12,500 nt of DNA from Chrysomallon squamiferum (taxonomy: Eukaryota > Mollusca > Gastropoda > Neomphalida > Peltospiridae). The notes beneath the pieces were generated by a model, which was not told the DNA's origin, did not search any database, and saw nothing but the letters and a program-made list of their open reading frames with translations. Position 1 is the first letter of the stretch; every line of letters begins with the position of its first letter. This document shows positions 7,916-12,500 of the stretch, piece by piece. The stretch lies in NCBI GenBank assembly GCA_012295275.1, contig CM022668.1, positions 8,304,318 to 8,316,817 of the forward strand. Reading direction: 5' to 3'. Position numbers and translations under genes: made by a program.

Positions 7916-8465
7916 TCAGGTTAGCTTGAAACAGTTTCAGTAAAAATGTAAACAACTGACAACTTGGAGAATTACAACTAACTGTGAAATTTGTACCATT
8001 TCTTTGGCTTTAACAACAAAATTAACTCCCTTTTTCGAGCTCTCTGTCTCCACTGTAACAGAAAACCAATTTTGTGGTCAGCCATGGTTTGGCTTCTCTG
8101 CTGATGGATATAAACACTGTGTTACATGACGATGGTGTTTGTAACTCTGCACACAAAATTTGGTTCTATTTCTGACAAGCAGTTTGATTGTAGAGTTTTA
8201 ATTTTCATTAATTTGTGTGAGTGCTTGAGTGTTTTGTTGCGTACTCATTCTGACACCTAAAAAAAGAATGTTTAATTTTGTTTTGGGAATGAAAATTATA
8301 GCCTTTGCAAACTGACCAATCAGAAAGGTTGAATTAAAAAGAATTGGGTTTGTAGATAATAGGGTTAATAAGAAATTTCGTTTTTCTATTTACAATAACA
8401 TGTTTTATTTTTAGCATTGTGTTGATAAACAATTTAAATTGTAAATATAAAAAATATTATTGATA
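7916..8465. other. Intron 3 unique-looking DNA, no gene seen
   Basis: This part of intron 3 is moderately AT-rich, with a somewhat GC-richer core around 8030-8170 (words such as TTCGAGCTCTCTGTCTCC and GTCAGCCATGGTTTGGC). All frames are interrupted and no paired splice sites fit the gene's phase. It may include an unrecognised dispersed repeat. Confidence 0.4.
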
Positions 8466-8965
8466 CACATTTTTCTTTCATTTCATCTTTCTTTCTTTCT
8501 TTCATATTTTTTTATCTTTTTTCTTTTATTTATTTTGTTTTTCTTTAAGGCCATTATCTGTCTGTCTAGCTGTCTGTATGATTTACATGTTTCTTTTTCT
8601 CATTAATCCTGCCTGTTTCCTTTTTTTTCTTGAAAAGATTTATTAATTTAATAATTTTACATCGAGAGAAAACACAATGATAGAATAATTTTCAGGCTTT
8701 TCTTTTTCTTGCATTTCATGTTCCTTTTTCTTTTCACCTGTTTATATATCTTTCAGTTTTTCTTTTTTTATTCTTTCTTTCCATCTGTCAGAGTTTTTAA
8801 TTTTTTCACTCTTTTCTTTTTTTTTCATTCATTCATTCTTTCTTTCACTTCTTTCTTTCACTTCTTTTGACTTCCTTCCTTCTCTCTTTCCTTCCTTTTT
8901 ATTCTTTTGTTCTTTACATCCATCTATTCCATATGTCTGTTTGTCTGACTATATTTCTTTGGCCT
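8466..8965. repeat. Long pyrimidine-rich tract (degenerate TTTC/TTC)
   Basis: About 500 bases are dominated by T and C on the + strand, including CTTTCTTTCTTTC at 8487-8503, CTGTCTGT words at 8556-8576 and CTTCCTTCTCTCTTTCC near 8872-8893. It is interrupted at 8630-8700 by more mixed sequence. Such asymmetry suggests old TTTC-type microsatellites. It lies in the sense strand of intron 3, so it also offers many polypyrimidine-tract-like sites. Confidence 0.7.
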
Positions 8966-9240
8966 TTAATTCCTGCGTAATTGAGATAAGCCAAAGATAG
9001 TTTCTTATAGGTACCACATTATGTTCATAAATAACTGCTATACTGTTGTTGTTCTTGCAACACTAAATGCAGTGAATGCTAAATGACAGTGTACTTTCTG
9101 TTGTCACTGTGATTTTTAATTGCACAGTTTTGTTTGTTGCCATGGTAACAGATGTTGGTTAATTGTTGAGACTAGGGTTGTGTAGCATGTGGACTGTTTT
9201 GAATTTGGTAATTGTCTGATTATCAATTGAAAGTGACCTT

Positions 9241-9306
9241 GTGTGTACGTTTGGGTGTGTCTGTGAATGTGTGTGTATGTGTGTGTGTGTGTGTATGTCT
9301 GTGTGA
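9241..9306. repeat. TG-rich imperfect microsatellite
   Basis: Alternating GT is interrupted by A and C (GTGTGTACGTTTGGGTGTGT...), with the purest part at about 9270-9294. DNA from 8966 to 9240 shows no gene or clear repeat beyond isolated words such as CCATGG at 9139. Confidence 0.85.
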
Positions 9307-9419
9307 ATATATATTTGTATCTGGAAATTATTTGTTTTGTGTCCTGTAGCATGTTTGACAATTACATGCATTAACAGAATACACACATGTAATTAACATC
9401 TGTAATATGCATATGATGC

Positions 9420-9668
9420 ATGCACACATACACTAAATAAAACCAAACAGTAAAAAACAACACAAACATAAATATATTCAAACAAATATACAAACAGATA
9501 GTCACAATTCTACACAACCAAATACACACACATACACAAACATTCACTCACACAAACACAGATAATTCTACACCAAAATACATCCTCAAACACATTCACA
9601 CACACAAGCACAGACAAACACATACACATAGAAACACACACAAACACACATACAAAGACACATGGACA
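9420..9668. repeat. CA-rich cryptic repeat block
   Basis: For about 250 bases the + strand is built of ACACA, AAACACA, CATACACA and CAAACA words without a single long pure run. It is complementary in kind to the TG-rich block about 115 bases upstream, so transcripts could fold back. No coding signal. The stretch 9669-10118 that follows holds no recognisable feature. Confidence 0.8.
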
Positions 9669-10155
9669 AAGAAACAAACAATATGTTAATTAGTCTAATG
9701 TTTGATTTGTGTGTGTTTTTGAGACTGAAATTCTGTTTGTCCGAGTTATGTTTGAACAGATGTTTTATGTTTTCTTTCTGATTAATATTCTGACATTAAA
9801 CCAGTTTAATTTCCTGACCATGCAAACAACATTTGTGTCAGTAATGATAACACGTCTTACAACACAGTAAATTGCTTCAGATTCAGAAATACTGAAAAAT
9901 AAGTTTTACAGAATAGTTTTATGTGATGGCTGGAATGGAAGAAAATTGACAGTGTCCTATGTGGAGAATTGTACCAGAAACCTACCACATCTCAATCCAG
10001 CACTGTATGACAATCAAACTTAATATAGCAAAATATAATCTACTAAAAAATAAAATAAAATATAATAAATATATAAATTAAGTAGATTATGAATACGTAG
10101 ATCAGAACTATAAATAAATGTAATAAAAATAAATAAATTAAATAATTAAATTATA

Positions 10156-10200
10156 TAAATAAATAAAATAAGTAAGTAAGTAACCAAGTAAGTAAGTAAG

Positions 10201-10235
<35 letters not shown>

Positions 10236-10236
10236 A
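10156..10236. repeat. (AAAT)n(AAGT)n tetranucleotide array
   Basis: AAAT units turn into AAGT units (about 10168-10200, with one CC interruption) and back into a pure AAAT run at 10202-10236. The array ends about 65 bases before exon 4, in intron 3. Confidence 0.9.
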
Positions 10237-10299
10237 GAGATATGCCAGTTCATAAAGGAGAGGGATATTTATAATTTATTGTATTGTTGATAATTTTAG

Positions 10300-10448
10300 A
10301 TGGTGCTCTCCAGACTGGGGAAGAGATGTGTCAGAGTGAAACACAGAAGAATGTAGATGGCATTTTTCACAGTGAAAGTGTTAATTCTGTGATATCAGAG
10401 TCTCCAAGTGTTCAAAGCTTGGAAGAAATACAAGGAGATTTTTCGGAG
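10300..10448 (+). CDS. Exon 4 of the same gene (49 aa after split codon, phase 1-0)
   Basis: The acceptor is GATAATTTTAG|A and the donor GAG|GTCTTT, which is weak after the GT. Two bases complete the split codon from exon 3, and 49 codons follow without a stop (residues 724-772). The peptide is acidic and Ser-rich, including ESVNSVISESPSVQSLEE. The matching entry phase and the open frame against a very AT-rich intron are the main support. The weak donor is followed within about ten bases by a TTTA/TAAA inverted repeat (10457-10500), which could influence its use. Read-through would add VFILFIYHFTINK and stop at 10488-10490. Confidence 0.75.
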
Positions 10449-10456
10449 GTCTTTAT

Positions 10457-10500
10457 TTTATTTATTTATCATTTTACAATTAATAAATAAATAAATAAAT
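10457..10500. repeat. TTTA/TAAA inverted repeat next to exon 4 donor
   Basis: TTTATTTATTTAT (10457-10469) and ATAAATAAATAAAT (10484-10497) are complementary, separated by about 14 bases. In the pre-mRNA they could form an AU stem-loop starting about nine bases after the exon 4 donor. The rest of intron 4 (10449-10708) is AT-rich, with AAT runs at 10623-10684. Confidence 0.6.
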
Positions 10501-10708
10501 TAAATTAATTAATTTATGTGTAAGTCTTTAAATGAAATTACAACAGAATACCTAAAATATCTGCAATTTCTTTATAATTATATTTTTATTGTTACAAATA
10601 TTAACATATCCAAACTCAATTTAATAATAATAATCATAATAATAATAACAGTAAACAACACTAACACTATTATTAATAATAATAATGAATTTTTTTAATT
10701 TTTTTTAG

Positions 10709-10882
10709 TCTGACACTGATTCACTGTCAGAAAGTGAGCGCCGATCTCGCAACCGTCTGAGCAATGTGAGTACTGTCAGCACTGACAGTGGTGTCATAGG
10801 CAATGACCTCTCCAGCCCTGAAAACACACTAAGTACAGCATCACAGCAGCCACAGCAGCAACAGCAGCAGGATTCAGGAAAT
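10709..10882 (+). CDS. Exon 5 of the same gene (58 aa, phase 0-0, with polyQ)
   Basis: The acceptor is a long T run (TTTTTTTTAG|T) and the donor AAT|GTAAGT is near consensus, making this the best splice pair in the window. It encodes residues 773-830. The first half is a dense Ser/Thr/Asp/Arg motif, SDTDSLSESERRSRNRLSN, followed by a VSTVSTDSGVIG stretch. The second half is low-complexity and ends with QQP plus six Gln (818-826), coded mainly by CAG with one CAA. The first half looks like a conserved phospho-regulated linear motif, but I cannot assign a family. The frame leaves in phase 0 and no stop is reached, so at least one more exon must exist beyond 10882. Confidence 0.85.
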
Positions 10883-11139
10883 GTAAGTATTAGCTATGAA
10901 TATATTTGAAGTGGCAGTTTGAAAGGAAAATATAATTTTTCTAAAGGTTTTCTGACAGTGAAAGATTTATTAGACAATATATATTTTGAAAATAAATATA
11001 TAGTTTTGTAAAATAGCTGAAATAATGCTGCAAGGTGTTGAAAATTGGGCAGAACTGTGTGTTTTTGTTTTTTTAATAAACAGTCTCCCATTATTGAACT
11101 TCCAGTAAGAAACATTTATTCATGTTTTGCCCATTCCAG

Positions 11140-11163
11140 CTGATTCCTCATGCTGGTTTGTGA
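11140..11163 (+). other. Possible short terminal coding exon (7 aa)
   Basis: TTTATTCATGTTTTGCCCATTCCAG|C at 11139 is a good-looking acceptor. In the phase 0 left by exon 5 it reads LIPHAGL and then TGA at 11161-11163, which would make an 837-residue product. AATAAA at 11522-11527 could be a polyadenylation signal, but such hexamers are common in this DNA. The gene may instead continue beyond the window. The sequence 10883-11125 before it shows no exon signal. Confidence 0.2.
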
Positions 11164-11416
11164 CATCAGCAAGCTTTGCCTTGCTGTTTATAGGGAGGTG
11201 AACATAAAACTGTATTTGTTGTTAGTGAATAGAAATAGTTCATTGAACACTGGAAGCAGATTTCTCCTTTCTCTCTCTTTCTCATTCACATTCTCACTAT
11301 CTTTCTTTCTGATGTTCTCTCTATCCATTTCTTTCCTCTGTCTATCTCTGTCTATTTCTGTATTATATTAGATACAATCATATGACAGTAATACAGTGTT
11401 AATATGACAGTATAAC

Positions 11417-11420
<4 letters not shown>

Positions 11421-11467
<47 letters not shown>
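11421..11467. repeat. (AC)23 microsatellite
   Basis: A pure AC run is followed by imperfect ACAC/ACAT words to about 11520. Just upstream (11381-11420) are imperfect ATGACAGTA/ATAACAGTA repeats, and 11265-11360 is TCTC/TTTC-rich. Confidence 0.95.
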
Positions 11468-11471
<4 letters not shown>

Positions 11472-11564
11472 CACACACACATGCACACATACATACACAT
11501 ACAAATATGTACACATGGACAAATAAACATACTTTTATTCAAAAGTGTTTGTTTCTTCACTAAG

Positions 11565-11700
11565 AAAAGTCACAATAGAAATACTGCTTGCAGTGACTGG
11601 AGATGTGAACATGGTCGCAGTAGCAGCGTTGATGTCACCCTCAGGCTGTGTTCTGTGAAACTGTTAGTACTAATGTGCCAGCTTAGACTTAACTAGACTT
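11565..11700 (+). other. GC-richer island with weak exon potential
   Basis: Following CTTCACTAAG at 11564, a frame in the phase left by exon 5 is open to TAA near 11692-11694 and includes HGRSSSVDVTLRL. The acceptor is poor and the possible donors (GTGAAA, GTACTA) are weak. A better acceptor, CTTGCAG at 11591, opens a different frame that does not fit phase 0. It could be an alternative exon, a 3' UTR piece or a repeat fragment. From 11701 to 11965 nothing else is recognised. Confidence 0.15.
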
Positions 11701-11965
11701 CATTAATTGTCAGAAGCCACATCGCTGAAGATCTCTCTTCACACTTGTTTGTTTCTCACTATCTCTGTGATTATTTTAAAATGAGGTTTTAACTCATAAA
11801 AGTCAAGTAAACATGTTTTGATGTGTCCATTTTTAGTGTATTTAGGTCTATTATTAGATCCTTCACAAACCATTTTGTGCAAGGATAGTTCCTGGTACTT
11901 GCATTTAGTATTATGTATGCATCAAGGACATTTGCACTTAGCAAATGATATTTAAATCTGCATTA

Positions 11966-12035
11966 CGGAGATTTGAACCTATGAACCTGAGCTTTGTAAT
12001 AATAACAGTTTTTCTTTTAACTAAACTGATTTTCC
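11966..12035 (-). mobile_element. tRNA-derived SINE relic with perfect B box (minus strand)
   Basis: On the minus strand GGTTCAAATCT (11978-11968) matches the polymerase III B box at every defined position. Upstream on that strand, TCAGTTTAGTTA (about 12032-12021) is a 9 of 11 A box. The distance of about 43 bases is tRNA-like, but stems are broken by substitutions, so this is not a working tRNA gene. The element's body would lie at lower coordinates (11780-11965). The remaining 12036-12344 is AT-rich with no feature seen. Confidence 0.5.
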
Positions 12036-12344
12036 ATTAGATACAAACTTAAAAAAAGAGTTTTAATTGTTAAATGATCAATAAATAAAATAAAGACTGC
12101 TGAAAAATCTTGTATTTCTTCCAAGCTTTGAATACTTGGAGACTCTCAATTAACACTTTAATGTTAAGGGAGCAGTTCTTTCATAATAATAAAGTGTGAG
12201 TATAACAAAATGTATCAACAAAAAAGAACACCCACAAAAAGGAAATAAACATAGAAATTGTTATACTCCTTATTTCATTTTATTTACTATCCTCACATAA
12301 ACTGATCACAGAGACCATGTAAGAGAGAGAAAGTGAGAAATGGA

Positions 12345-12347
12345 GAG

Positions 12348-12426
<79 letters not shown>

Positions 12427-12500
12427 AGAGAGATAAAAGAGAGAGAGAAGAGAGAGAGATGGAGAGAGAGAAAAGAGAGAGATAGATATATATATATATA
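12345..12500. repeat. Compound microsatellite (TA)n(GA)n(TA)n, cut by window end
   Basis: Alternating AT (12348-12372) leads into (GA)n (12373-12421), then about 60 bases of interrupted GA with AAAG and GATG variants, then a second TA run (12484-12500) that reaches the window edge. The two TA blocks flank a homopurine block on the same strand. The layout resembles the array at 785-916, minus its CA part. Confidence 0.95.

Noticed and set aside
9116-9386. Minus-strand His/Thr-rich frames
   Set aside because: They are translations of the TG-rich repeat read in antisense.
10894-11115. Minus-strand 73-codon frame
   Set aside because: AT-rich, without splice or start context, and it overlaps the likely intron 5 of the + strand gene.
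11150-11371. Frame rich in Ser, Phe and Leu
   Set aside because: Most of it comes from a TCTC/TTTC pyrimidine stretch and it has no supporting splice sites in phase.

Overview
The window looks like AT-rich, intron-bearing nuclear DNA from an invertebrate. It holds one confidently supported protein-coding gene, on the + strand. Spliced exons with GT...AG boundaries, abundant di-, tri- and tetranucleotide microsatellites and decayed tRNA-derived SINE-like pieces all say metazoan. The compound TA/CA/GA arrays, and a SINE-like block at 2941-3160 that resembles cephalopod SINEs as I remember them, suggest a mollusc, perhaps an octopus or squid. That placement is inference. There is no prokaryotic gene, operon, CRISPR array or phage signal.

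Layout. 1-4740 is non-coding as far as I can see. It holds diverged tandem duplications (76-435, 3299-3492), a compound (TA)(CA)(GA) microsatellite (785-916), an A-rich tract (1186-1371), two SINE-like pieces (2401-2465, 2941-3160), a ~28 bp minisatellite (3851-4110) and an (AAT)21 array (4648-4710) just ahead of the gene. The gene follows as five exons: 4741-6651, 6803-6901, 7398-7554, 10300-10448 and 10709-10882. Reading phase stays open across all four introns and gives 2490 nt, or 830 residues, without a stop. It probably continues past the window. The introns hold tetranucleotide arrays, a candidate poison exon (7653-7798), a minus-strand tRNA-like SINE relic (7831-7915), a pyrimidine-rich tract (8466-8965) and TG-rich then CA-rich blocks (9241-9306, 9420-9668). 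The last 1.6 kb is probably intron 5 or 3' flank, with (CA)23, another tRNA-like relic and a terminal (TA)(GA)(TA) array.

The protein is one I do not recognise. The part seen is acidic/Ser/Asn-rich and looks largely disordered. It has five RRxS basophilic kinase sites, two related R[KR]-SVS-MD motifs, two basic clusters, an 18-residue tandem duplication and a short polyQ near the end of exon 5. No catalytic or membrane domain is visible. A phospho-regulated scaffold or the N-terminal regulatory part of a larger protein is plausible but unproven. I see no exotic multi-gene system; the points worth following are the unknown gene, its possible alternative splicing, and the repeat biology.
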